Shown: positions 9,824 through 17,594, numbered from the stretch's first letter. The stretch is 64,000 nt of DNA from an uncultured Lachnospiraceae bacterium (GCA_910579465.1 CAJTUB010000005.1:248001-312000); one strand, 5' to 3'. The notes: generated by a model not told the origin, from the letters alone. Program-made: numbers and translations.

Positions 9824-11197
9824 AAATGTTCCCTCCTTAATCCATTCATTTTTATAGTTCCTTATCAGATGCGCCTTAATGATTGCAGCCCTGCCTCTGG
9901 TAACACCGCCCTGCTCGGCCCTGACCCGGAGCATCGTCGCGCCATACAGGCTTTCCGGATATTTCCCGTCCGCAAGGATGGCACGGAAAACCGCAGCGCC
10001 CATATTTTCTCTCGGCTTCTTCTCTTTTGACTTCTGGTTAATCGTTTCTGACAGCATCTCCCATATTCCAAGACAATCTTCCTGCTCCCATTTGGGCTTT
10101 ACAATTTCCATACGCTTATAATGCCTTCGCAGATTTTCCAGGATATTTCCGAAGCTATCGGAGTAAAAGAAGCGCACAGACAAACGTGCCGCATTCGGGG
10201 CAAGTCCCAAAATATGAAATGGCTCTTCCGCATTCAGATGGATTCCTTCAACATCGATTGACTTTCCTTTTTGCAGGTTTTCAAACACATTTTTCAGGAC
10301 ATCCTGATTGCTCTCCTGTGGCTCAAAAACATCCAGAAAAACCTTGGAATACTCCTCCCGTGCGCTCTCTGCCCAAAAAACCACCATCGTCTCTCCCAGA
10401 CGGTAACTGCAATGACTCTCCGGTGCCAGCAGGTAATTTAATGCCGTTGCATAAGCAAAAGCAGCATATTTTCCTACCGGGGCATTATAGCTCTGTTCTT
10501 TCCCATATGACTCAAACGCAGGCGCGTTAAAGGAAACCAATGCAGCACCACTTGACTGGGCTCCCGGTACACCTTTAATTACACTATGAATCCGCGCAAT
10601 TTCGGTCCGTCTGCCCGTAACCATACAAACGCCTTCTGCCTCTTTTGACGATGTCTGCACAGCCTGTCCCCATATCCGGCAGATTTCTGCATCCTCGTGC
10701 GCGTACCCATCCTCCGTCACGAACACAAGATTTCCTCCTCCGGTTACCTCCTCCCACTTTTCTGCCAAATCTTCATTTTCCTTTGCTCTTTCCGGATTCC
10801 ATTGAAGGAAAAAGTTCCTTACTGCCTCTGCCGCCCTGCCGTCCGTATGTGCTAAAAGCTCCAGCTGTCTTGTTTTCATTGCGTCAAAGCATTCCTGCGT
10901 ACGTTTATTACATCCTTTCTCATCGATACCCAGTACATATTTGGAATTATCACAAAGAAAATTTGCAGATACCCCCGCCGTTCTTGAAACCATCTCCGGC
11001 ACCTTCATAATGCACGGAACCATAACACTCTTTTTCCCTCTTGTCTCCTCCTGCTTCAAGGATATGATTCCTAAAAGGCTCCCGTCACGGGCAATATCCA
11101 AAGCATAAGAAACCTTTGCCTGACACCAGCCGCTTTCTGCCACCTTCCCTTGCTCTGCAAGCACCTCATAGTGCTTTGTCAAGGCCTGTAATATCAT
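9446..11197 (-). CDS. cas8c: Type I-C Cascade large subunit Cas8c (Csd1)
   Basis: The 583-residue protein begins MILQALTKHYEVLAEQGKVA, the characteristic Csd1 N-terminus. It includes GYSANFLCDNSKYVLG-like and CMVTGRRTEIARIHSVIKGV segments. It recognises the PAM and anchors the 5' end of the crRNA. It overlaps the cas5c stop by four bases. The last 125 codons are also read as a separate small subunit from an internal start (see the 9446-9823 entry). Length and motifs are normal. Confidence 0.95.
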   Translation of the reverse strand: MILQALTKHYEVLAEQGKVAESGWCQAKVSYALDIARDGSLLGIISLKQEETRGKKSVMVPCIMKVPEMVSRTAGVSANFLCDNSKYVLGIDEKGCNKRTQECFDAMKTRQLELLAHTDGRAAEAVRNFFLQWNPERAKENEDLAEKWEEVTGGGNLVFVTEDGYAHEDAEICRIWGQAVQTSSKEAEGVCMVTGRRTEIARIHSVIKGVPGAQSSGAALVSFNAPAFESYGKEQSYNAPVGKYAAFAYATALNYLLAPESHCSYRLGETMVVFWAESAREEYSKVFLDVFEPQESNQDVLKNVFENLQKGKSIDVEGIHLNAEEPFHILGLAPNAARLSVRFFYSDSFGNILENLRRHYKRMEIVKPKWEQEDCLGIWEMLSETINQKSKEKKPRENMGAAVFRAILADGKYPESLYGATMLRVRAEQGGVTRGRAAIIKAHLIRNYKNEWIKEGTFVALNEECNSPAYVLGREFAVLEKIQKEAAGVELNTTIKDRYFNAACATPASIFPILQKLSNSHLRKLEKKKIYFERMLIELQGKIVAGNQAQAAYPKRLSLEEQGMFILGYYHQVQKLYEKKEEK

Positions 11198-11853
11198 CGA
11201 ACCACCTCACAATCCCTTAAATCCAGAACCCCCTTACGCAAAACCGCCCGGAAAAACATTGGTTGTATGTTCTGACAATCCGAATAATCCATGTCATACA
11301 GCATATAGCCCAAATCCTTTTCTTCCACGTCCTCATAAGCGCTCCGGACCTCCTCCTCACATAGTGAAAAGTGCGCAGGAAACTCCCTGCAGCCGAAGTA
11401 AGGCATTTGATAGCATTCTCCTTTTCTTAATCTGCGCATCAAAATGTCTTTAAACTTCCCCGGATTATCCGATGCATTCGCCTTGTCTGTCATCTCAAAA
11501 TGAGCCTCGATTACATATTCTACATCGCGCAGTAAGAGCGATGCACGCTGTACGATATCTGCTTTTGTATTAAGGTATAATTCCTTTGCTGCCCCGTTGT
11601 ATACGGGCAATACATTATTTGCAGATATCTTACTCTTGACCTCATTCCGCCGGACAGAGGTAAACTGTATCGGCTTTACAACAATAATCCGGTCAATCAC
11701 ATACCGCAGCCCGGGGTGCCAATACAGGCTTTCTAAAATTCCCCGTGCTGCAGACGGTGTAAGTACGTCATAGCTGACCCGCTCCGTTTTCATTTCGGGA
11801 CGCGACATCAATGCGTATTCACCCCAGACTCTGACCTTGACTCCAAAACTCAT
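11194..11853 (-). CDS. cas5c: Type I-C crRNA-processing subunit Cas5c (Cas5d)
   Basis: The 219-residue protein begins MSFGVKVRVWGEYALMSRPE and continues RVSYDVLTPSAARGILESLYW, the standard Cas5c RAMP fold start. No cas6 is present. In type I-C, Cas5c itself cuts the repeat at the base of its hairpin and stays bound to the 11-nt handle. It is the first gene of the cas5c-cas2 operon. It has a ribosome site AAAGGAG 6 nt before ATG, and lies about 200 bp downstream of the P1 promoter. Confidence 0.96.
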   Translation of the reverse strand: MSFGVKVRVWGEYALMSRPEMKTERVSYDVLTPSAARGILESLYWHPGLRYVIDRIIVVKPIQFTSVRRNEVKSKISANNVLPVYNGAAKELYLNTKADIVQRASLLLRDVEYVIEAHFEMTDKANASDNPGKFKDILMRRLRKGECYQMPYFGCREFPAHFSLCEEEVRSAYEDVEEKDLGYMLYDMDYSDCQNIQPMFFRAVLRKGVLDLRDCEVVR

Positions 11854-11921
11854 TTTTTCTCCTTTCTTTGCTGTTGTTTTATTTTTGTCAACACCCTCTT
11901 GCTATTTTTTAGGCATGCCAT
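11850..11921 (-). CDS. Possible 23-residue Lys/Arg-rich leader peptide upstream of cas5c
   Basis: An ATG (complement of 11919-11921) opens a 24-codon frame, MACLKNSKRVLTKIK and then QQQRKEKK. Its TGA overlaps the cas5c ATG (ATGA), as the real cas junctions do. At present only a poor GGGT precedes the start. Removing the 98-bp inverted-repeat insertion and one CCATT copy would place the P1 ribosome site AAGGAGAGAGG directly in front of it. It may therefore once have been a coupled leader peptide. It is equally possible that the frame is an accident of the duplicated promoter DNA it is made from. Confidence 0.25.
   Translation of the reverse strand: MACLKNSKRVLTKIKQQQRKEKK
11859..11911 (-). 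repeat. Decayed second copy of the cas promoter/ribosome-site segment
   Basis: This stretch repeats 12031-12112. Both contain, on the minus strand, AAAAAATAGCAAGAG, a TTGACA box (here at 11886-11891), ATAAAA and AAAGAAAGGAG. The copy next to cas5c lacks the bases that supply the -10 box in the upstream copy: 17 nt from its TTGACA there is only AAGAAA. It looks like a tandem duplication followed by a small internal deletion. The cas5c ribosome site comes from this copy. Confidence 0.65.
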
Positions 11922-11922
11922 T

Positions 11923-12020
11923 ACCCGAGTTTGCCGCTTATGAATACAAAATGTCAAAAAGTCGGTAAAAATCTAGCTTTGACGACTATTATAAATGATG
12001 CGAAGTGGCAAACTCGGGTT
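11923..12020. mobile_element. 98-bp inverted-repeat element (MITE-like) in the cas5c leader
   Basis: ACCCGAGTTTGCCGCTT (11923-11939) and AAGTGGCAAACTCGGGT (12003-12019) are inverted copies with one mismatch over 17 bp, enclosing an AT-rich core. CCATT occurs on both sides (11918-11922 and 12021-12025), consistent with a 5-bp target duplication. No coding capacity is seen. A non-autonomous miniature transposon is the best reading. In the transcript it would also fold into a long stem in the 5' leader of the cas5c operon. The P1 ribosome site now starts only an 11-codon frame (MEPEFATSHHL, 12024-11989) inside it. Confidence 0.5.
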
Positions 12021-12038
12021 CCATTCCTCTCTCCTTTC

Positions 12039-12057
12039 TTCACTGCTGTTTTATGTT
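12039..12057 (+). promoter_or_regulatory. Protospacer-like site for the crRNA-like guide, with TTC PAM
   Basis: TTC (12039-12041), the canonical type I-C PAM, is followed by ACTGCTGTTTTA (12042-12053), identical to the first 12 nt after the solitary repeat at 12206-12236. Positions 14-16 also match, so 15 of the first 16 agree, and then similarity stops. The site overlaps the start and -10 of promoter P1. A seed-only match with a good PAM should allow Cascade binding without Cas3-mediated cleavage, as known for CreR/CreA guides. Confidence 0.75.
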
Positions 12058-12090
12058 TCATATTTTACAGCATTATTTTATTTCTGTCAA
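12055..12090 (-). promoter_or_regulatory. Sigma-A promoter P1 of the cas5c-cas2 operon
   Basis: On the minus strand there is a perfect TTGACA (complement at 12085-12090), a 17-bp spacer and TAAAAT (complement at 12062-12067). Transcription should start near 12055. It is the only good promoter I find between cas3 and cas5c. The site matched by the crRNA-like guide (12042 onward) covers the -10 box and the start. Confidence 0.75.
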
Positions 12091-12097
12091 TACTCTC

Positions 12098-12125
12098 TTG
12101 CTATTTTTTTTAAATATGCTATTAT
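12098..12125 (+). promoter_or_regulatory. Candidate promoter for the crRNA-like RNA
   Basis: TTGCTA (12098-12103), a 16-bp spacer and TATTAT (12120-12125) form a plausible sigma-A promoter reading to the right, back-to-back with P1. Transcription would begin near 12132, about 74 nt before the solitary repeat. Moderate box quality; a closer unseen promoter is possible. Confidence 0.35.
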
Positions 12126-12205
12126 TAAATGGCATAGTATCCTATTCTCTGCCTGTGAAAGTCTAGCGAAAGCCCTCATTACAGCACAAGGAAAACTATG
12201 CGTTG

Positions 12206-12289
12206 GTCTTCTCTTTTTGGAGAAGTGGATTGAAATACTGCTGTTTTAGGTTGTGGACCTTTCAGGCGGAAGCATTTGCTTTCGCCTGA
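12206..12289 (+). ncRNA. creR: crRNA-like regulatory guide (CreR-type) with solitary degenerate CRISPR repeat
   Basis: GTCTTCTC-TTTTTG-GAGAAG (from 12206) followed by TGGATTGAAAT (12226-12236) mimics the array repeat. It has a 6-bp hairpin in place of the 8-bp one, and exactly 11 nt after the stem. The 11-nt handle equals the handle of the oldest array repeats and differs by one base from the common one. The repeat is on the opposite strand to the array. A guide of about 25 nt starts at 12237 and ends before a 12-bp hairpin (12262-12289) that could stop transcription or bound the RNA. The guide's seed matches promoter P1 of the cas5c operon beside a TTC PAM. Known CreR/CreA RNAs use this design to let Cascade repress cas or toxin promoters. 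Confidence 0.8.
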
Positions 12290-12292
12290 GTA

Positions 12293-14470
12293 TTACATAA
12301 AGATTCCCTCCCCGAGTGAGGCATCTACCAAAAGCCCCTTCTCTTCCGAATAGTTTTGTTCCGGATTCCTTAATACAAAAATCCCGTCCTTTTGTTCTTC
12401 TGATATTACCGTCAGCCTGCCTGCGTCATATAAATGCCGGAACAGATTTTCATATACATTGACAGAATATTGCCCTGCCTCTCTCAGCAGGGATCTTGTC
12501 GCCCCCTGATAGCATAACTGGGTTACGATTTCCTTTGCCCGTTCCTCTGACGGAATCAGTATCGTTTTTGTATTTTCCTCGATAAGCCGGAATTCACGCC
12601 CTGTTTTTGCAAAGGAAAAATGCGTCCCGGAAAAATTCCCCATAATCTTCTTTTTATCCAAAGCTTCCCCTTTGTATCGGTACAGCCTTGTAAAATACTC
12701 CTGGATCGCTTCTGGTGCTGACACATCCTCATACCTCCGGATTACCTGTTTTGCTACATCCATCTGCTGTTCCTGCCCCGGTATTTTTTCATCCTTCATC
12801 TGGAAAACATAGACGATGCTTTCCTCCAGACTCCTTTTTCCCTCCCTGTTACACCGCCCGGCTGCCTGAATCAAGGAATCGATTCCTGCAAGCTGCCGGT
12901 ACACAAACTGGAAATCTAAATCCACACCGGCCTCTATCAGACTTGTTGCAATCACCAGACAAGGCTTTTTTTCTTTCAGGGTCTGACGGATTGTCTCCAA
13001 TACCCGCCTTCGATGTACCGGGGTCATAAACGTTGACAGATGATAAACGCCTTCTCCTGCCAGTGCGTCATATACCCTCTGTACCGCTGCCTTTGTATTC
13101 AGGATACAAAGTATCTGGCTCCCTTCTGCAAACTTTTCCTTCAGCTGCTGCTCCAGGTCCTCTTCTGTCCACCTCTCTTTTACTACCTGAATCGACGCCC
13201 TTTTAAAGAACCGGAACTGTTCCTCCATACGCGGGCACAGCTCCACCCACGGCAGGGTCTTTGAAAAAAAGTCCTGCAACGCCGGCTGCGTGGCGGTACA
13301 CAACACGACACTGCAATGGTAACGGTCAATTAACTCATTTAATGCTGCGACACACGGGATTAAATATCCATTCGGAAGCATCTGCGCTTCATCCAGAACA
13401 ATAACAGAATTAGCGATATTATGTAGCTTTCTGCACTTAGAAGATGTGTTTCCATATAAAGATTCAAAGAACTGTACATTTGTAGTTACAATAACCGGCT
13501 TATCCCAGTTTTCAGCCGCCAGCTGCATCGGCTTTAACTCATCGGTACTCTCATACTCCACATTACAGTGATGCTCCAGCACATTCTCCGGCCCTAATAT
13601 CTCCCGGAACACGTCTGCATTCTGCTCAATAATACTTGTATACGGAACCACGTATATAATACGCCCGCAGCCACGCTCCTGCGCGTGGCGGAGCGCAAAG
13701 GCAAGAGAAGCAATGGTCTTACCGCCGCCGGTAGGAACCGTCAGGCGGAACAATCCCTTTGCCATCGTTCCCTTTTGGATGCACTCTTTTAAAATTTCCG
13801 TACGTCTTCCGTTAATTGTATCAATTGCATCATTCTCCAGCCACGGCTGAATCTGCCGGAGCAGCTTATTCCAAAGCAGTCCTATCTCCTCACCTCTATT
13901 CCGTTCTACCTCCCCATTCTTCATAAAATGCTCTGTATCCAAAAAGTCAGCATCTACCAGACAGGAATACAGCATCCGGATAAAAAAGCTGTACGAATAG
14001 CCGGCCTTCTCCTTTTCAGCACACATAAACATCGGCGTTTTCAGTTCAGGAACAGAAACCTCCTCCTGATATGCTGCGTAATCCTCTATCTGCTTTTTCA
14101 TCCTCCCGCAAAAGGTCGCCGCATCGCCGGTGTCTGCGCTTCCTCCCGTATCAGGCAGTCCGGCATGATGCCCCAGAATCGCATACGCCAACGCGATGCC
14201 CCCGCCTCTTAATTTTTCTCTTAATTTCCCGCAGAGCTGCCCGCCTGCAGTGGCATGGTCTACCCGCTCATTGCTTTTTCTGATTCTCCGCTGGAACTTA
14301 TCGGAATACTTCCCGATATCGTGCAGCTTGCCTGCCGCATATCCCCAGTCGCCATACCCGAACGCAGCTGCAAAGACCTTTGCCCTCTGTGCAGTCCCCT
14401 CTAAATGCTCGGTCAAAAACTGCTTTCTTTCCTCGTCTTCACTGATATGTGCCAGAAACTCCCTTTCCAT
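12293..14470 (-). CDS. cas3: CRISPR-associated helicase/nuclease Cas3 (HD plus DExD/H)
   Basis: The 725 residues carry an N-terminal HD nuclease (AGKLHDIGKYSDKF near residues 47-59, then VDHATAGGQL and ILGHHAGLPD). A superfamily 2 helicase follows, with Walker A LTVPTGGGKTIASLAFA near 243, Walker B VIVLDEAQMLPNG, a VLCTATQP motif III, and a C-terminal QAAGRCNREGKR motif VI. Cas3 is recruited by target-bound Cascade and degrades DNA. The gene has its own promoter and is separated from cas5c by 440 bp. The ribosome site AAAAGGAGGG precedes the ATG. Confidence 0.97.
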   Translation of the reverse strand: MEREFLAHISEDEERKQFLTEHLEGTAQRAKVFAAAFGYGDWGYAAGKLHDIGKYSDKFQRRIRKSNERVDHATAGGQLCGKLREKLRGGGIALAYAILGHHAGLPDTGGSADTGDAATFCGRMKKQIEDYAAYQEEVSVPELKTPMFMCAEKEKAGYSYSFFIRMLYSCLVDADFLDTEHFMKNGEVERNRGEEIGLLWNKLLRQIQPWLENDAIDTINGRRTEILKECIQKGTMAKGLFRLTVPTGGGKTIASLAFALRHAQERGCGRIIYVVPYTSIIEQNADVFREILGPENVLEHHCNVEYESTDELKPMQLAAENWDKPVIVTTNVQFFESLYGNTSSKCRKLHNIANSVIVLDEAQMLPNGYLIPCVAALNELIDRYHCSVVLCTATQPALQDFFSKTLPWVELCPRMEEQFRFFKRASIQVVKERWTEEDLEQQLKEKFAEGSQILCILNTKAAVQRVYDALAGEGVYHLSTFMTPVHRRRVLETIRQTLKEKKPCLVIATSLIEAGVDLDFQFVYRQLAGIDSLIQAAGRCNREGKRSLEESIVYVFQMKDEKIPGQEQQMDVAKQVIRRYEDVSAPEAIQEYFTRLYRYKGEALDKKKIMGNFSGTHFSFAKTGREFRLIEENTKTILIPSEERAKEIVTQLCYQGATRSLLREAGQYSVNVYENLFRHLYDAGRLTVISEEQKDGIFVLRNPEQNYSEEKGLLVDASLGEGIFM

Positions 14471-14519
14471 TCCGCACCCTCCTTTTGATTTTATTTTTCC
14501 TTTTATTCCCTTTTACCTT

Positions 14520-14548
14520 ATTTTACCTGTTTTTTCGACTGATGTAAA
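14520..14548 (-). promoter_or_regulatory. Sigma-A promoter of cas3
   Basis: On the minus strand TTTACA (complement 14543-14548), a 17-bp spacer and TAAAAT (complement 14520-14525) precede cas3 by about 50 bp. I see no match of the crRNA-like guide here, so cas3 seems to lie outside the proposed autorepression. Confidence 0.6.
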
Positions 14549-14622
14549 CCTTTTATTTTTCTCCTTCTTTCCTTTTTTCGTTTTTAAACCTTCAAGTCAT
14601 ATTATAGAGAGCTGCATTATTT

Positions 14623-14928
14623 TTACCAAAGCCCTAATATATCAAACTCCATACACTCCATATCAACAATCTTCCCCCAGTCCCTTTCCAGGATAATATC
14701 ATCCATCTGCTGCGCCCTGTATAATTCCTCTAAGGTAGCATAATTATATTCCCCGCTCTGCTCCTCCTGCTTTCCGCATCTTTGAAAGGAACAATGCTTG
14801 TCATATATAATAATCATATATTCATATGGCTTATCCGCAAATATCAGGCGCAGCTCCGCTTCCCATTTGTGTTCCTTTATACAGTCCAATAACAGCCTTT
14901 TTATTTCTTCAAATGTGTATTCTGACAT
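14623..14928 (-). CDS. Small hypothetical protein
   Basis: This 101-residue acidic protein begins MSEYTFEEIKRLLLDCIKEHKWEAE. It has an AGGAGGT ribosome site 6 nt before the ATG, which supports it as a real gene. It has no membrane segment or signal peptide. It mixes an N-terminal amphipathic helix with beta-prone segments (YMIIIYDKHCSFQRCG). I do not recognise the family. It lies upstream of cas3 on the same strand, but about 150 bp away with the cas3 promoter between them, so a CRISPR role is not implied. Confidence 0.65.
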   Translation of the reverse strand: MSEYTFEEIKRLLLDCIKEHKWEAELRLIFADKPYEYMIIIYDKHCSFQRCGKQEEQSGEYNYATLEELYRAQQMDDIILERDWGKIVDMECMEFDILGLW

Positions 14929-15028
14929 TTTGTACCTCCTGAAAAATCCTGTTTTATTGGGAGCATGTTACTGTCCGGCAAAACCACCATGCCTTTGAGC
15001 CGCCATTCCTCTTGGGTTCTCCCTTCAT

Positions 15029-15057
15029 TTGCCAACCCCCGGATTGTCTGCTATAAT
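15029..15057 (+). promoter_or_regulatory. Sigma-A promoter of the DUF2339 gene
   Basis: TTGCCA (15029-15034), 17 bp, then TATAAT (15052-15057), 35 bp before the ATG. Confidence 0.6.
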
Positions 15058-15092
15058 AAAAACAAAAGGCAGTAAAGCAAAGGGGGATTCCC

Positions 15093-17489
15093 ATGACAGA
15101 ACCGGAAAAAATCGAGCAGATAGAACAGGCACTGGCAGCACTTGAAAAGGAGGTCCGCAGCCTGAAGGGGCAGTTAGCGGAGCTCCGGCAGAGCCGCTCC
15201 CCTGCACCTGTACAGACAGCCGTCCTGTCCGCTCCGGCGCAGCCGCAGGCTGCACCCGGAGAAGCTCCGGATAGGGCAGGCGCACCGGCGCCGTCTGCGA
15301 CAGTCAGTAGCGCCTCTTCTGTTAACCTGCACAGGACGACACAAACAACTATAGCGTCCTCTGCCGCTATGCACCCGGATACAAAAATGAACACGCCTGC
15401 TTCCGGCGCACAATCCACCAGACAGACCGTGACAAAGCCTGCGTCCTCCTCCCGTTTCGAGGAAAACCTCGGCGGGAAGGTGATGGGGATTGTAGCTGCT
15501 GTTCTGGTGTTTGTAGGACTTTTTCTGTTCGGAAGTATTTTATATGAGCAGCTGGGGGATACGGCACGTATTGTCCTGCTTTTCCTTATCAGCTTCGTGA
15601 TTTTAGGCGCAGGGCTTTTCTTGGAGCGCAGAAAGCAAAGCTGGTTTACTACGTCGCTTATCGGCTGCGGCTTTGGCGCCGTTTATATTTCCTTGTTTAT
15701 TACAACGCTGTATTACGGGCGCCTTACGACCGAGACGCTGTATGTCCTGCTGGTTTTCTGGCTGACCGGCGTGGGTCTGTATGTCTTTTACCGGAAGTCG
15801 TATATTGCCGCCCTGCTCGGGCAGGCAGGCATCACCTTTTCCGTCCTGTTCGGAAGCTTCGGCGCGGACACAAGGGAGCTTTTTAACTTCCTATGTATCT
15901 ACTCCGCCACAATCTCCCTGCTTTATCTTTGGACCGTCCTGTGGCGCTTTCTCCCGGCTGCCAAGGCAAAGCCATACCCGTGGATTCATCTCGTGGCAGC
16001 CGCACTGAATGTATTGCAACTGCTGTGTCTGTCCTCCTCCTATCATCGGCTGTTCGGAGCCTATGGTAATATCGGAAAGAACTGGACCGCCGGAATTATT
16101 CTGTGTCTGTACTGTCTGTTGCTTCCGGTGTTCTTTCTGCTGCGCCAGCGTCTGCTTGCAGGGCTGCCGCTTATCCCGGGTGTCCGGCATACCAGAATGC
16201 TGACAAAGGAAACCTTTCCTCTTTATAAAACCGGAAACGCCGCTGCCGTTATCTATGCGCTCTACCAGATTGTCTGCTGCATTGTTTTCCATACGGTAGC
16301 CGTCGGATTGCTGGAAGCCGAAATCCCGGCAGCCCTTTTCTGCCTGACCGGCATTCTCCTTCTCTGGCTTTTCCTCGAAGCTTCCGGTGCTGCCGGGACC
16401 GAAGGACAGGGCGCCTGCATCATTTCAGCCGTTGCGGTTGTTTTTCTGATACAGGGCCTTCCGCGCGGGCTGCAGTACCTGATTCCGGCTGCCTTTGCGG
16501 GGATTGCTGTCTCCTTCGGGCTTCTCGGGACAGAGTATCCGGTACTGTACGAACGCGACCCCGCTACTGCAAAATGGAGCCTTGTATGTAAAAAGCAGAA
16601 CGGCAGATGGCTTGAACGGTTTACAGCAGTCCTCTGTCTGCCCCTGCTTCTCCTTTTTTACCGGTCAGGAGACGGCTGGAGTGGCTTCTGGTGTCTTTTC
16701 CTGTTCGGTCTTCTCTTTTTTACGGTATGCTTCTGTTTTCTCTACAAAAGGGGCAGGACGCACCGCTTTGCCGAAGCGTGGAAAAAGGAGCTGTATTTGT
16801 CCCTCCTGTTCCACTCTGCCTGGATGACCGTAACCTTTTGCAACCTTCTTCCGGCAGAGCTTTCGGAGCTAACGAGAATAACAGCCACGCTGACGGTACT
16901 TACCCTGATAAACAGCATTGCCTTTTATGGCCGCTTCCGGCGCCTGCTTGCCTCTCCTGATGAAACCGGAAAGAGCAGTACGGTTTTACTCCGCATCATC
17001 CATTCTGCATTATGGCTCTGGGGACTTGTCCTGTTCCGGGAAAGCGCAGGCGGGAATACCCCGGTTCTCTGCGTCTGGCTCCTGCTCCTGACCCTGTTCC
17101 TCTGCGGAAGCGGTATGTATGAACAATACAAAAACTACCGGGAGCAGAAATGGCTCGGCGTTTATTTCGGTCTCCGGATTACGGTATATCTTCTGGTCGT
17201 GCTGACTGCGTTCCAGGGAATTGAAGGCTATGTCATCAGCTGCGCACTGCTGCTGCTCGCGATTGCCGCCGTTCTGGCAGGCTTCCCGCTCCGTCTGGCA
17301 CCGTTGCGTATCTACGGGCTGTGTCTGGCGATGTTTGCGGTAATCAAGCTGCTGATGGCGGACCTGCGGCACGACAATTCCATGGAAACCGTACTTTGCT
17401 TTCTGAGTGCGGGTGTACTCTGCTTTGCAATTAACTTTATTTACAATCATGTGAAAAAGCGTTTTGAACGCCCGGATGAACAGAACTGA
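15093..17489 (+). CDS. DUF2339 multi-spanning membrane protein
   Basis: The 798-residue protein has an N-terminal coiled coil (EKIEQIEQALAALEKEVRSL), a Pro/Ala/Thr-rich linker to about residue 110, and then roughly 18-20 hydrophobic helices to the end. The start of the membrane part (ENLGGKVMGIVAAVLVFVGL, then FLISFVILGAGLFLERR) matches the DUF2339 family of predicted membrane proteins. Its function is unknown. It is transcribed alone from its own promoter and followed by a terminator at 17595-17628. Confidence 0.85.
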   Translation: MTEPEKIEQIEQALAALEKEVRSLKGQLAELRQSRSPAPVQTAVLSAPAQPQAAPGEAPDRAGAPAPSATVSSASSVNLHRTTQTTIASSAAMHPDTKMNTPASGAQSTRQTVTKPASSSRFEENLGGKVMGIVAAVLVFVGLFLFGSILYEQLGDTARIVLLFLISFVILGAGLFLERRKQSWFTTSLIGCGFGAVYISLFITTLYYGRLTTETLYVLLVFWLTGVGLYVFYRKSYIAALLGQAGITFSVLFGSFGADTRELFNFLCIYSATISLLYLWTVLWRFLPAAKAKPYPWIHLVAAALNVLQLLCLSSSYHRLFGAYGNIGKNWTAGIILCLYCLLLPVFFLLRQRLLAGLPLIPGVRHTRMLTKETFPLYKTGNAAAVIYALYQIVCCIVFHTVAVGLLEAEIPAALFCLTGILLLWLFLEASGAAGTEGQGACIISAVAVVFLIQGLPRGLQYLIPAAFAGIAVSFGLLGTEYPVLYERDPATAKWSLVCKKQNGRWLERFTAVLCLPLLLLFYRSGDGWSGFWCLFLFGLLFFTVCFCFLYKRGRTHRFAEAWKKELYLSLLFHSAWMTVTFCNLLPAELSELTRITATLTVLTLINSIAFYGRFRRLLASPDETGKSSTVLLRIIHSALWLWGLVLFRESAGGNTPVLCVWLLLLTLFLCGSGMYEQYKNYREQKWLGVYFGLRITVYLLVVLTAFQGIEGYVISCALLLLAIAAVLAGFPLRLAPLRIYGLCLAMFAVIKLLMADLRHDNSMETVLCFLSAGVLCFAINFIYNHVKKRFERPDEQN

Positions 17490-17594
17490 CACCTGCCGTG
17501 CTTCCTGCGGTCCGGAGGTGCTCTTTTCCTTTACTTCCTGCAACAGAAGCACTCGCTCAGCTTACAGATGCTGCGGCACACCTCAAGCCACGAA

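Noticed and set aside
11989..12024. 11-codon frame MEPEFATSHHL considered as a CreT-like toxin controlled by the guide
   Set aside because: It lies mostly inside the inverted-repeat insertion, lacks tandem rare codons, and the guide target is the promoter of the cas operon itself; a plain repression circuit explains the layout better.
11995..12249. 84-codon plus-strand frame across promoter P1 and the solitary repeat
   Set aside because: It crosses the promoter, the protospacer and the crRNA-like element, has no ribosome site and an unnatural composition.
14520..14622. Search for a second target of the crRNA-like guide at the cas3 promoter
   Set aside because: No stretch with the ACTGCTGTTTTA seed next to a TTC PAM was found there.
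14196..14696. 166-codon plus-strand frame across the cas3 start and promoter
   Set aside because: Antisense to the cas3 HD domain and its promoter; low-complexity F/S/P composition.
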